Below are positions 34,814-43,073 of a stretch of 64,000 nt of DNA, piece after piece. Location of the stretch: the NCBI RefSeq assembly GCF_963677575.1, contig NZ_OY782038.1, positions 5,477,001 through 5,541,000 on the forward strand. The letters run 5' to 3'. The DNA is from an uncultured Draconibacterium sp. (lineage in GTDB: Bacteria > Bacteroidota > Bacteroidia > Bacteroidales > Prolixibacteraceae). The notes beneath the pieces are model-generated. The model made no database searches and was not told the DNA's origin. It saw only the letters and a list, made by a program, of their open reading frames with translations. Each line of letters begins with the position of its first letter. The first letter of the stretch is position 1. A program made the translations under genes and the position numbers.

Positions 34814-36199
34814 TTATGCGGCATTTTTATAAGCATGTTTACCAAAAACTGTTTGCCAGATAATTTTCATATCCCAGGCGAATCTCCAGTTTTCGATGTA
34901 TTCCATATCGGCTCTTACACGGTTTTCCATGGCAGATAATTTTTTGGTTTCTCCACGAAATCCTTTTACCTGTGCCCAACCAGTTATTCCCGGTTTTACA
35001 TAGTGCCTTACCAGGTAATTATCGATAAGGGAAGAATATTCTTCGGTATGTTTTAACATATGCGGACGTGGTCCTACAACCGACATTTGACCTGATAAAA
35101 CATTTAAAAACTGTGGCAATTCATCGATGTTGGTTCTGCGCATTAACCTTCCCAATTTAGTAATCCGGTCGTCATTGGCTGTTGCTTGTCTGTCATTCGC
35201 CTCGTTGTTTACCTTCATACTTCTGAATTTTAAACATCTGAAGGTTTTGTTGTTTATGCCGGTACGTTCCTGAACAAAGAAAACCGGACCTTTGGAATCG
35301 AGTTTGATAAGGAGGGCAATTAATGGAAATAACCAGGAAAAGAGAAAAATACAAAGCGTTAATGAAAAAAAGAGATCGAAGATTCTTTTTTGTACACGAA
35401 AACCTATGCTGTCGAGTGGAATTTCCTGAGGGTTAAGTACCACCATATTACCTATTGACTCCGTGTTAAAACGACTCCGGAACCAAAGTTGGTTGGTAGG
35501 AATAAAGTTTAAGCGCACCCCTTTGCGGTTACATATTTTTAGGACCTCTTTTCCCTTCTTTTCAACGTTTCCTCCGTTAAAAAACGAGATGGTATAGAAT
35601 ATAATATTAATATCGTGTTGGTCGATTAGTTCTTCCAGGTCGTTCGGGTGTCCCAGAAAGGGCTCTTCAATGTTTTCTTTTGAGCTTATAAAACCTGAAA
35701 AGCTATAACCTAAATTGGGATTGCTGCTAATGATCTGTTGTAAGAATAAACCGGTATCATTGTAACCAAGTATCGCCGCATGTAAAGTATTTAAACGTTT
35801 TCCACGTTTGAATTTTAAATAGCGATACACTATCCAATAGACTATAATTTTAACGACATAAAACAACAGGGCATATTTCCAAAAGAATAACTGGGAAAGA
35901 TGTAAAGGAATAAACAGGAGATTGAAACTGGCTGCAACCATTATAAAAACGAGTTGACGTTTGCTAATTCTCCATATCCGGTTTACAAAACTATCGCGTA
36001 AATAAAGATTCTTTTTGGTAAATGCCAGGTAGCTGATTATCCAGGCCAGATTGCCATGCAAAATATAGGTGCCCATCATACGGATATTGCGTAACGAGAT
36101 ATCCAAATCGACCCAGGCTACGAACACCAGCGACAGGTTTAGTAAAACCAAATCAAAAATAAGGTAAGTATAGAGCAGTTCAGTTTCGCGGGATTTCAT
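34814..36199 (-). CDS. Undecaprenyl-phosphate glycosylphosphotransferase (WbaP/WcaJ-like)
   Basis: The 461-residue protein has an N-terminal four-to-five-helix membrane domain (about 10-120), a Rossmann-like domain (about 135-260, ILGYNDTGLFLQQI) and the catalytic domain. The latter has KRIFDLFFSLTLCIFLF, the CLKFRSM segment, IDELPQFLNVLSGQMSVVGP with the catalytic Asp-Glu, RPHM, and GITGWAQVKGFRGET. It transfers a hexose-1-phosphate from a nucleotide sugar to undecaprenyl phosphate to begin repeat assembly. Length and architecture are standard. It is first in its transcript after a 543-base spacer. Confidence 0.9.
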   Translation of the reverse strand: MKSRETELLYTYLIFDLVLLNLSLVFVAWVDLDISLRNIRMMGTYILHGNLAWIISYLAFTKKNLYLRDSFVNRIWRISKRQLVFIMVAASFNLLFIPLHLSQLFFWKYALLFYVVKIIVYWIVYRYLKFKRGKRLNTLHAAILGYNDTGLFLQQIISSNPNLGYSFSGFISSKENIEEPFLGHPNDLEELIDQHDINIIFYTISFFNGGNVEKKGKEVLKICNRKGVRLNFIPTNQLWFRSRFNTESIGNMVVLNPQEIPLDSIGFRVQKRIFDLFFSLTLCIFLFSWLFPLIALLIKLDSKGPVFFVQERTGINNKTFRCLKFRSMKVNNEANDRQATANDDRITKLGRLMRRTNIDELPQFLNVLSGQMSVVGPRPHMLKHTEEYSSLIDNYLVRHYVKPGITGWAQVKGFRGETKKLSAMENRVRADMEYIENWRFAWDMKIIWQTVFGKHAYKNAA

Positions 36200-36742
36200 A
36201 GTGGTGTTATCAAATCTGTCTGTTTGTTTTAATCATCTATCAAGCAACGAAAGTAAAAAAATATCTTAAAGCTGTTGTTGATTTTAATCAAGTATTAAAC
36301 AGTGGTTTTTTTTCTGGAATCTATAACAACTTCTAACTAATAATAGGATAAACGTTTATGGGAAAAAATGAAAGGTTTTTTTATGTAAAAAAAAAACGGG
36401 AGCTTTATTTTTGTCCCTTTGTTTGTGTCCAATTGCTCTTACCCTTGCCCCTGAAGGGGAAATGTTCTGAACCATCTTTAATCAGGATTTTTGTTTTTCC
36501 TCTAAAAATTTACTGGAACGTTTCTTCTCTTAACTGGGGAGGAGAACCCGTCCCGACCGGGCAAAGTGAGCATCGGGAGGACCAGTGTAGCTGGTGAGGT
36601 GGTTACTAATTATTGTAAAGAATGCACTACAAAAAACAATTTTTCAACTCTGGAAACGAACCCCGGTAGGTGTTAAACAAATCTTATCAATTGGATTGCT
36701 TCGTTTTCGTTCCTCATCCGCTCCATCCAGCGGGGAGAGCTG
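36200..36742. other. Spacer with possible promoter and a two-stem repeat
   Basis: On the minus strand TACTTTCG (36248-36255) is one base from the -7 consensus TAnnTTTG and lies about 49 bases before the start of the gene at 36199. At 36531-36603 lies a member of the two-stem repeat family, ending GGACCAGTGTAGCTGGTGAG then GTGGTT, whose second stem is CCAG with CTGG. A single stem CCCCTGAAGGGG lies near 36449-36460. No gene is visible. Confidence 0.5.
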
Positions 36743-37828
36743 TTAAGCTTTCATGTAATGTTCGTACATCAATTTAATCCCTTCTTCCAGTTCAATGTTA
36801 TGCTGCCACCCGAGACGATGTAATTTCGAAGGATCGGTGAGTTTTCGCATGGTACCATCAGGTTTTGATGTGTCAAAACTTATGGTTCCCTGAAAACCAA
36901 TTTCATTTTGTATAACCTCTGAAAGCTGCCTGATCGATATTTCCTTTCCGGTACCAATGTTGATATGGGTATTGACGATCTCTCCGTCACATTCGGCTTT
37001 CACATCCTGAAAGTTCCGGTTTTCCATTAAAAATACGCAGGCATCTGCCATGTCTTCCGACCACAGGAATTCGCGCATGGGTTTACCGGTTCCCCAGAGA
37101 TTGAGAAGGACTGAATTATTGAAGGACTGAATGCCATATTTGTTTAAAATGTTTAGAATTTTTTCGTTTGTTGCTGTTCCATTAATTCCTTCTACGGGAC
37201 GTCGGTTCAGGTCTTCACGGATAGCATCCCAGTTATTATCTTCCACACATTTCGACAAATGGATTTTACGAACCATAGCCGGCAATACGTGCGAAGTCTC
37301 CAGGTTAAAATTATCATTAGGCCCATACAGGTTGGTAGGCATTACCGAGATAAAATTGGTGCCGTACTGCAGGTTGTATGACTCACACATTTTTAAGCCT
37401 GCTATTTTTGCAATGGCATAAGGCTCATTGGTGTATTCCAGCGTATCGGTCAGCAGGCAATTCTCCGGCATGGGCTGGGGGGCCTGTTTCGGATAGATGC
37501 AGGTCGATCCCAGGAACAACAGTTTCTTTACACCATGCACATAAGACTGGTGAATGACATTATTCTGTATCTGCAGGTTTTCGTAAATGAATTGACCGCG
37601 GTAGGTATTGTTGGCGATAATTCCACCTACTTTTGCGGCTGCCAGAACCACATATTCTGGTTTCTCCTGTTCAAAAAAATCAGCTACAGCCTGCTGGTTC
37701 ATCAGATCCAGTTCTTCTAACGTTCGGCCAATAAGATTTGTATAGCCTTTGTTTTGAAAGTTTTTCCAGATGGCTGAACCTACAAGGCCTTTGTGTCCGG
37801 CAATGTATATTTTTGCTTCTTTATTCAT
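36743..37828 (-). CDS. fcl: GDP-L-fucose synthase
   Basis: The 361-residue protein reduces and epimerises GDP-4-keto-6-deoxy-mannose to GDP-L-fucose with NADPH. It has the dinucleotide-binding GHKGLVGS (residues 11-18), FLGSTCIYP with Ser108, and the YAIAK catalytic pair Tyr137/Lys141 of short-chain dehydrogenases, followed by TNLYGPNDNFN. An insertion at about 190-220 (CVEDNNWDAIREDLNRRPVE) lengthens it relative to E. coli Fcl (321), as in many Bacteroidota homologues. Its partner gmd lies at 39917-41077, two genes upstream in the same direction. Confidence 0.93.
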   Translation of the reverse strand: MNKEAKIYIAGHKGLVGSAIWKNFQNKGYTNLIGRTLEELDLMNQQAVADFFEQEKPEYVVLAAAKVGGIIANNTYRGQFIYENLQIQNNVIHQSYVHGVKKLLFLGSTCIYPKQAPQPMPENCLLTDTLEYTNEPYAIAKIAGLKMCESYNLQYGTNFISVMPTNLYGPNDNFNLETSHVLPAMVRKIHLSKCVEDNNWDAIREDLNRRPVEGINGTATNEKILNILNKYGIQSFNNSVLLNLWGTGKPMREFLWSEDMADACVFLMENRNFQDVKAECDGEIVNTHINIGTGKEISIRQLSEVIQNEIGFQGTISFDTSKPDGTMRKLTDPSKLHRLGWQHNIELEEGIKLMYEHYMKA

Positions 37829-38056
37829 TTTTGTTTTTTTAATGATCCACTAATTTAACGAATTACACGAAAAGAATGAAGAAATTTTGCACTGAGTACG
37901 GGATGGTGAAACTGGGAGACTGTGAAATGGTGAGCACTGGGCACTGAGACTTTGAGCACTGAGATTATGCGAATTCACATATCACGTTACTCATCTTCAC
38001 ACCCTCATCGTTTCATCTTCTCACAGTCTCGTTCTCTCACACTCTCATAGTCTTTC
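37829..38056. repeat. Low-complexity spacer able to fold on itself
   Basis: A plus-strand run of words such as GGTGAAACTGGGAGACTGTG, GAGCACTGGGCACTGAGAC and GAGCACTGAGA is followed by complementary words such as CATCTTCTCACAGTCTCG and CTCTCACACTCTCATAG. GAGACTGTGA at 37916-37925 pairs perfectly with TCACAGTCTC at 38021-38030. The spacer starts with a CACTAATTTAACGAATTACA word (37848-37867). Confidence 0.65.
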
Positions 38057-39217
38057 TTACAGTCCTGTTTCTTTTCGTCTGATCTTTATTTTCATACTTC
38101 CTTTTGGTTGGTGATCGGCCACCAATATCATATAACCACCGCCACCTGCTCCTGCGAGTTTCCATGCCAGGGATTGATCTTTATAGCTATCGATCACTTT
38201 CTCAATCTCCGGATATAACATAGCGGGGAACATGGTAGTTTGCGCTTCGAATGATTTTTTAAAGTACCGGGCAAATTTTGTTAAGTCTTTATCGAGAATC
38301 GCTTGCCAGGCGCCGTCAGCAGCATTGGCCAATGCTTTTACATTATCTTCTGAAATATAGGTTTCTTTCAGCAGATCGGTACCGGCAGGACGGGGCCAGA
38401 GCAATACCATAAACAGGTGTTCTTCCAGCCAGTCAAGAATGTCTTCATCATGAACCGATTCAAATTGTTTGGGCCAATACGCATTGTCGTAATAATGACG
38501 AACCAGTCCGGGCATACAGATACCGATGGCATCTTGTGCTCCTGATATCAACGTAGATCCGGGCGTATTTTCAAATTTAAAGAGTATCTCCGCCAGCTTT
38601 TGAGGTTTCTCCAGTGGCAGGTAGTAGGGCCAGATCTTCTTCGCAGCATTACGTGTTGAAGTGCTCATACCGCAACGCTCGTTGTATTCGATAACCGGCT
38701 CCAGCGATAAGGTAATCGCCCATCCCGGGTGGTATTTCGATACATAAGGCTGATCGATCCATGTTCCGGCCAGATCGATACGGTAGGGCAGGGTACAGTT
38801 ATCGCCTGTACGGATAGAGGTCGTTGACCGTGCAGGTAGCCCGGCATCGGGAATACGCTCCAATACCTTCAACTCTATGCCCAGTGAATCACACAGTTCC
38901 TTCTTTGTTGGCGAATAACCATCTTCATTCACTACAAAATAGTCGGGCTTTAGTTCTTTGAGCTCGTTTTCAAAGTCCATAATTCCGCTGCCACTGTTCA
39001 CAAAAGCTTTGGTAACATATTTAATGGATTTTACCATATACAAACGTTCCTGCTCACTGTTAATGGTGTGTCGTCCTTTCAGGTCGGCAACTGTCTTATC
39101 CGAGCCAAGTCCCACATACACATCGCCATACTGTGAAGCCTCTTTAAAGAAGGCCACATGGCCACTGTGCAGCATATCATAACATCCGGAAACGAAGACT
39201 TTTTTATTGTTATTCAT
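38057..39217 (-). CDS. Cytidylyltransferase-like / GHMP-kinase-like fusion protein
   Basis: Residues 1-135 form a nucleotidyltransferase of the HxGH class: VFVSGCYDMLHSGHVAFFKE (His17-Ser-Gly-His20), LGSDKTVADLKGR, and RSTTSIR near the end. Residues 144-386 resemble a sugar GHMP kinase, with PYRIDLAGTWID in place of the N-terminal motif and GAGGGGYMILVA (from 356) as motif 3. The glycine/serine-rich phosphate-binding motif 2 is degenerate (STLISGAQDAIGI). The order recalls the salvage enzyme Fkp, but the transferase fold differs. Lying between gmd and fcl, it may activate a sugar for this polysaccharide. The substrate is unknown and kinase activity is uncertain. Confidence 0.65.
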   Translation of the reverse strand: MNNNKKVFVSGCYDMLHSGHVAFFKEASQYGDVYVGLGSDKTVADLKGRHTINSEQERLYMVKSIKYVTKAFVNSGSGIMDFENELKELKPDYFVVNEDGYSPTKKELCDSLGIELKVLERIPDAGLPARSTTSIRTGDNCTLPYRIDLAGTWIDQPYVSKYHPGWAITLSLEPVIEYNERCGMSTSTRNAAKKIWPYYLPLEKPQKLAEILFKFENTPGSTLISGAQDAIGICMPGLVRHYYDNAYWPKQFESVHDEDILDWLEEHLFMVLLWPRPAGTDLLKETYISEDNVKALANAADGAWQAILDKDLTKFARYFKKSFEAQTTMFPAMLYPEIEKVIDSYKDQSLAWKLAGAGGGGYMILVADHQPKGSMKIKIRRKETGL

Positions 39218-39304
39218 TCTGTCTTAATGTGGTTTGTTTAATGCAGAGTTTAATTGTTTTATCCACGAATTACACGAATGTCACTAATTTTTTTATTACA
39301 CCAA

Positions 39305-39694
39305 TTAAAGAACCAGTCTTTTGTATTGAAGGCTTGTGCTTCCAAAGTTGATCAATAGTCCTAACTGAAAACCTGTTGCTTTTAAATAATTTAATACCTG
39401 AGCAGTATGATCTCCATTTAGTTTATTTAGTGCTTTTAATTCGATGATTATGGAATTATAACATATAAAATCAGCGATATATTCTTTGTTTAGCTTGACC
39501 CCTTTGTAATGAATATTAAGTTTTTCTTCCTTATTGAAAGGAATACCCTGTTTTGAAAGCTCAATGGCCAGTGCTTCCTGATATACAGCTTCCAAAAAAC
39601 CACAGCCCAAAGTTTTATGCACTTCCATACAGGCGCCAATGATCTTGTAGCTTTCTTCTTTGTATAAAAGAGGTGGGTTTTCAAGTAAATCCAT
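39305..39694 (-). CDS. GxxExxY protein
   Basis: The 129-residue protein shows the motif that names the family, GCGFLEAVYQEALAIEL, followed by YIADFICYNSIIIELKALNK, which has a D-x(n)-E-x-K pattern like PD-(D/E)xK nucleases, and ends LLINFGSTSLQYKRLV. The family is frequent in Bacteroidota, often as single genes in or near surface polysaccharide loci, and its function is unknown. It lies between gmd and the cytidylyltransferase/GHMP fusion gene, with about 90 and 220 bases of repeat-containing spacer on the two sides. Confidence 0.85.
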   Translation of the reverse strand: MDLLENPPLLYKEESYKIIGACMEVHKTLGCGFLEAVYQEALAIELSKQGIPFNKEEKLNIHYKGVKLNKEYIADFICYNSIIIELKALNKLNGDHTAQVLNYLKATGFQLGLLINFGSTSLQYKRLVL

Positions 39695-39916
39695 ATCGAC
39701 AGTGAGTTATGTGATCCACTAATTTCACAAATTACACAATATAGTTTTTATTAGATTGATAAAATAATTTTTAATTGTATTGCTGAGTTACATCCTTACA
39801 ATCGTTGCGTAGATTCTTCTGTAAGTCGTTATCTTTCTAACTATGAAAATATTCTCTTTAAAATTGATTTACCTCTTAAAAATATTAGTGAAATTAGTGT
39901 AATCCGTGGATAAAAA

Positions 39917-41077
39917 CTACTCAAAGTAATTTAAGGTTTTGTATCCGCCTTCCTGTAAGTAACAGTCTTTTAGCATGAGCTTGATATCGGATTGCATCAT
40001 ATCTTTCACCAGGCCATTCAGATCGTACTCAGGCTTCCAGCCAAGAACAGTTTGTGATTTGGTCGGATCTCCGATCAGCAGGTCAACTTCGGTTGGGCGG
40101 AAGTATTGCGGATCTACTTCAACGATCTCAGCTTTAGCAGCTATCTTCTCCTTGATCCCGGACAGGTATTTCTCTCCAACTTTATCGCAGAAGATCTTTT
40201 CATCCACCGCTGTGATCACCCCTTTTTCATTCACTCCCTCACCACCGAAAACAATTTCCAGCCCCACTTCTGCACCGGCCATTTTTATAAAGTCGCGAAT
40301 AGTGGTGGTAATCCCGGTGGCAATTACATAATCATCCGGCTGATCTTGTTGAAGGATGAGGTACATGGCTTTGATGTAGTCTTTGGCATGTCCCCAGTCC
40401 CGTTTGCTCGACAGGTTACCCATATATACTTTCTCCTGTAAGCCCAGCGCAATACGACTCATGGCGCGTGTTACTTTTCGGGTAACAAAGGTCTCTCCGC
40501 GTTGCGGACTTTCATGGTTAAACAGAATACCATTGCTGGAGTGCATGTTATAGGCCTCGCGGTAGTTCACTGTTATCCAGTAGGCATACATTTTTGCTAC
40601 GGCATAAGGAGAGCGAGGGTAGAACGGCGTTTTTTCGCTTTGTGGCACTTCCTGTACCAAACCATACAATTCAGATGTAGATGCCTGGTAAATCCTTGAT
40701 TTCTCGGTAAGACCAAGCAGGCGAACAGCTTCCAGTATACGCAATGTTCCAATACCATCGGCATTGGCTACATATTCCGGAGTATCGAAGCTCACTTTTA
40801 CATGACTCATGGCTGCCAGGTTATAGATCTCATCCGGTTGAACCTCCTGAATGATCTTGGTGAGGTTCATACTGTCTGTGAGGTCGCCGTAATGTAATAT
40901 AAGGTTACGGTTCTCCACATGAGGATCCTGGTATAAATGGTCGATACGGTCGGTGTTAAACAGAGATGTGCGGCGTTTGATACCGTGAACAATGTATCCT
41001 TTTTTTAAGAGGTACTCGGCTAAATAGCCTCCGTCTTGTCCGGTGATCCCTGTAATAAGGGCTACTTTTTGTGTCAT
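39917..41077 (-). CDS. gmd: GDP-mannose 4,6-dehydratase
   Basis: The 386-residue protein converts GDP-D-mannose to GDP-4-keto-6-deoxy-D-mannose, the precursor of GDP-fucose. It begins KVALITGITGQDGGYLAEYL with the dinucleotide-binding glycines and has IKRRTSLFNTDRIDHLY. Catalytic Thr134 and Glu136 lie in ASTSELYG, and Tyr158/Lys162 in PYAVAK. RGETFVTRKVTRA and DWGHAKDYIKAMYLIL are also typical. Length is near the family norm (about 370). With fcl it forms the de novo GDP-L-fucose route. Confidence 0.95.
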   Translation of the reverse strand: MTQKVALITGITGQDGGYLAEYLLKKGYIVHGIKRRTSLFNTDRIDHLYQDPHVENRNLILHYGDLTDSMNLTKIIQEVQPDEIYNLAAMSHVKVSFDTPEYVANADGIGTLRILEAVRLLGLTEKSRIYQASTSELYGLVQEVPQSEKTPFYPRSPYAVAKMYAYWITVNYREAYNMHSSNGILFNHESPQRGETFVTRKVTRAMSRIALGLQEKVYMGNLSSKRDWGHAKDYIKAMYLILQQDQPDDYVIATGITTTIRDFIKMAGAEVGLEIVFGGEGVNEKGVITAVDEKIFCDKVGEKYLSGIKEKIAAKAEIVEVDPQYFRPTEVDLLIGDPTKSQTVLGWKPEYDLNGLVKDMMQSDIKLMLKDCYLQEGGYKTLNYFE

Positions 41078-41587
41078 AATTGTATTTTCAGTTTGTTATG
41101 TTTTTTTCTTGTTTCTCTGAGGTGTTAAGGTGTAAATGCTTTTGTTTTGTCCATCAATTGCACGGATTATACGAATAAACTTGGCGTTGGCACTAAGACA
41201 TGGGACTGTGAGACTGTGAGCACTGGGACTATGAGAAATTATTTAAACACGTTTCTCATCTTCTCATGCTCTCACCGTTTCATTTTCTCGTCGTCACATC
41301 ATCCAATCCTCACATGTTTTTCGCTGTGTCGTCCCTGCGGAACTTTATTCCGAGTATCCGCTTCTCTTTTAATGAATACCAATCTCTTTATTTATCAATA
41401 ATAATTCTAAATTACGATTTTTAGCAAACATAAATTTTGTATAATAAACCTATGTTTCTTTACTTAAAGGAAATATTACTGATGTAAACCGCCGGCTCGT
41501 CTTTTTCCCATCCTTTAGTAACGACATCCGGTTAGGCCAAAGAGGCCGGCGGAGCATTTTTAATAGTTCACTAAATTTCTTCTTATC
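41078..41587. other. Spacer with word repeats and a GC-rich hairpin
   Basis: Near 41147-41177 is a CAATTGCACGGATTATACGA word, and 41199-41297 holds a low-complexity cassette in which ATGAGAAA (41231-41238) pairs with TTTCTCAT (41252-41259). At 41489-41552 CCGCCGGC and GCCGGCGG form an 8-base stem, with an inner GGCCAAAGAGGCC hairpin and a T run after it. The last is 36 bases before the ATG at 41588 and looks like a terminator or leader hairpin. Confidence 0.55.
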
Positions 41588-42274
41588 ATGAGTTATATTG
41601 AAGATTTTGAATTATGGAAAGAACAAATTGAGAACTTTCCATCAGAGGAGCTAAAAACTCCTAACAAACCCGTTAAGGAATATGTGGTAAGTGTAAATAC
41701 ACTTGCTGTTGATGCCAACGAAGACCGCGAAGCGTTAGCCGGAGCGGGAATGGATGTTAATCTTATTGACGAACTAACCACACTAAGTGGTGCACTGAGC
41801 TACCTCCAGGCGGAGTGGATGAGTATTTTCCGGGCACGCGAGGATGCTGTTGTCGAATGGAAAGAACAGGCTCCTCAAGCCTTTATATTTCGTGATGAAC
41901 TGTTGCATGATTTTTCTTTTGCTTATCGTAATCGTGAAGATGTTCGTAAAAAAGTGGCACGAATTCGTGAGGGCGACAGTCAACCTGATATGGTGCAGGA
42001 TCTGTTGGAAATAGCCGTATTGGGCGAGAAATATCCAGATCCGTTAAGTGATATTAAATTTGACCTTGCGCTGTTGCCCCAGGCTCGTACTCTATCACAT
42101 AGCTTGTCGGAGTTGCTGGCTGCTGCCAACGGAGCGGCTGATGATGGCAACGCAACAAAAACATTACGCGACAAAGCCTATTCTCTGTTGTTTCAGAAAG
42201 ACAGTACCATCCGTGAGTATGGCCGTTACGTTTTCTGGAAAGATGAAGACCGCTTGTCAAGGTATTACAGGTGA
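41588..42274 (+). CDS. Hypothetical protein, helical, plus strand inside the polysaccharide region
   Basis: The 228-residue product is not recognised. It is charged, without signal peptide or membrane segments, and looks largely helical (for example DELTTLSGALSYLQAEWMSI and DVRKKVARIREGDSQPDM). It ends IREYGRYVFWKDEDRLSRYY. It is the only non-mobile plus-strand gene between 9916 and the window end, and its codon use appears more G+C-rich than the neighbouring polysaccharide genes. A GC-rich hairpin precedes it, and a 20-21-bp periodic array begins 16 bases after its stop codon. It may be an inserted genetic unit rather than a polysaccharide gene. Confidence 0.6.
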   Translation: MSYIEDFELWKEQIENFPSEELKTPNKPVKEYVVSVNTLAVDANEDREALAGAGMDVNLIDELTTLSGALSYLQAEWMSIFRAREDAVVEWKEQAPQAFIFRDELLHDFSFAYRNREDVRKKVARIREGDSQPDMVQDLLEIAVLGEKYPDPLSDIKFDLALLPQARTLSHSLSELLAAANGAADDGNATKTLRDKAYSLLFQKDSTIREYGRYVFWKDEDRLSRYYR

Positions 42275-42289
42275 TATTTATCAAAACCC

Positions 42290-42518
42290 TTGATTTTACT
42301 GGCCCCGCGGCAAGAGTACCCTCCCCGCGGGGTATTTTATACGCCAACTAGCCTGCTTTACCCTCCCATTGGCTGGTTTTCTATCTCCATTGGATAATTT
42401 TACCGTCCCCCGGCTACTTTTTTGCAATATTTGGCAAAGTTAAGCGTTCCCCCGGCAGGTTTTTGCCTTCAACCGGCTTGCTGAACCCTTCCATTGGCAA
42501 ATTATAGCGCCCATTGGC
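42290..42518 (-). repeat. Eleven-unit degenerate array with a 20-21-bp period
   Basis: Read on the minus strand, units start at 42518, 42498, 42477, 42456, 42435, 42414, 42394, 42373, 42352, 42331 and 42310. Most begin GCC and continue with two or three variable bases and GGG or GGA, for example GCCAATGGGAGGGTAAAGCA, GCCGGGGGAACGCTTAACTT and GCCAATGGAAGGGTTCAGCA. Spacing is 21 bases, twice 20. Units differ from each other at many positions but keep register. Units 2-5 can be read as heptads with a Leu-Pro-x-x-Gly flavour on the minus strand, yet the 20-base steps and stops break that frame. Confidence 0.75.
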
Positions 42519-42906
42519 TAGGTGAGCCCTTTCTCCGTATATTTTTTTGTTTTTGTCCACCAATTGCACAGATTACACCAATTGGATGGTAATGGTTTGT
42601 TATTATTGAAGCCTTCACGAATTTGTTTGTCTGTTACGTTTCTCCGCCTTTCAGGCGGAAGGGACCGCGTTTACGGCGGTGAGGCGGTGGTATTGTTGCT
42701 TTTTTTAATCGTAGCCTTTACGGACTACGCTGTTATTTATTGAGACGTTGCCTCTTTTAGTTTGTTTTAAAAACACTTCAAGGTTTTGAAAACGCTTGAA
42801 GGTTGGTTGTAATAGTTAACCTTATTTATACTTTGTCGTTGCAAACGACAGCCAGTCAGCCCCCTTGTTACCGGTGCCCTCAAATGAGGGGCAGGTGTGG
42901 GAACTA
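42519..42906. repeat. Spacer with a two-stem repeat and hairpins
   Basis: At 42555-42585 lies a CACCAATTGCACAGATTACA word. At 42641-42690 is a two-stem repeat: CCGCCT with AGGCGG, then GGGACCGC, GCGGTGAGGCGGTGG. At 42776-42801 CTTCAAGGTTTT and AAAACGCTTGAAG form a stem with one bulge. At about 42872-42888 GCCCTC and GAGGGGC form another stem followed by AGGTGTGGG. No gene is visible. Confidence 0.6.
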
Positions 42907-43073
42907 CTAGTGTCAAGTCAAGCCTGCTCTATCGCCCCAAGTATTGTTCTTTTTCATTTTTACTCATCATTAAGATATTCACGTAGCTACGGCTATGCTT
43001 ACTTTTTCTGATTTCGAAAAATTCAAAAAATAACTTCAACTTAGCCGAAATTTCAGACTTGACTTAACACTAG
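42907..43073. mobile_element. MITE-like element with 20-base inverted ends
   Basis: CTAGTGTCAAGTCAAGCCTG at 42907-42926 is matched by the complement of 43054-43073 with two mismatches. The 167-base element contains the palindrome-bearing CGTAGCTACGGCTATGC at 42982-42998, also present (one change) in the element at 63843-64000. It encodes nothing. Its right end abuts the stop codon of the rfbC remnant. Confidence 0.65.

Noticed and set aside
36358..36597. 79-residue open frame on the plus strand
   Set aside because: It runs through poly-A/T tracts and a palindromic repeat and shows no protein-like features.
42290..42518. CRISPR array
   Set aside because: The period is 20-21 bases with no conserved repeat and separate spacers, and no cas gene is nearby.
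42290..42518. Coding repeat on the minus strand
   Set aside because: A heptad-like frame holds over only about four units and is broken by 20-base steps and stop codons, so I list the array as DNA repeat.
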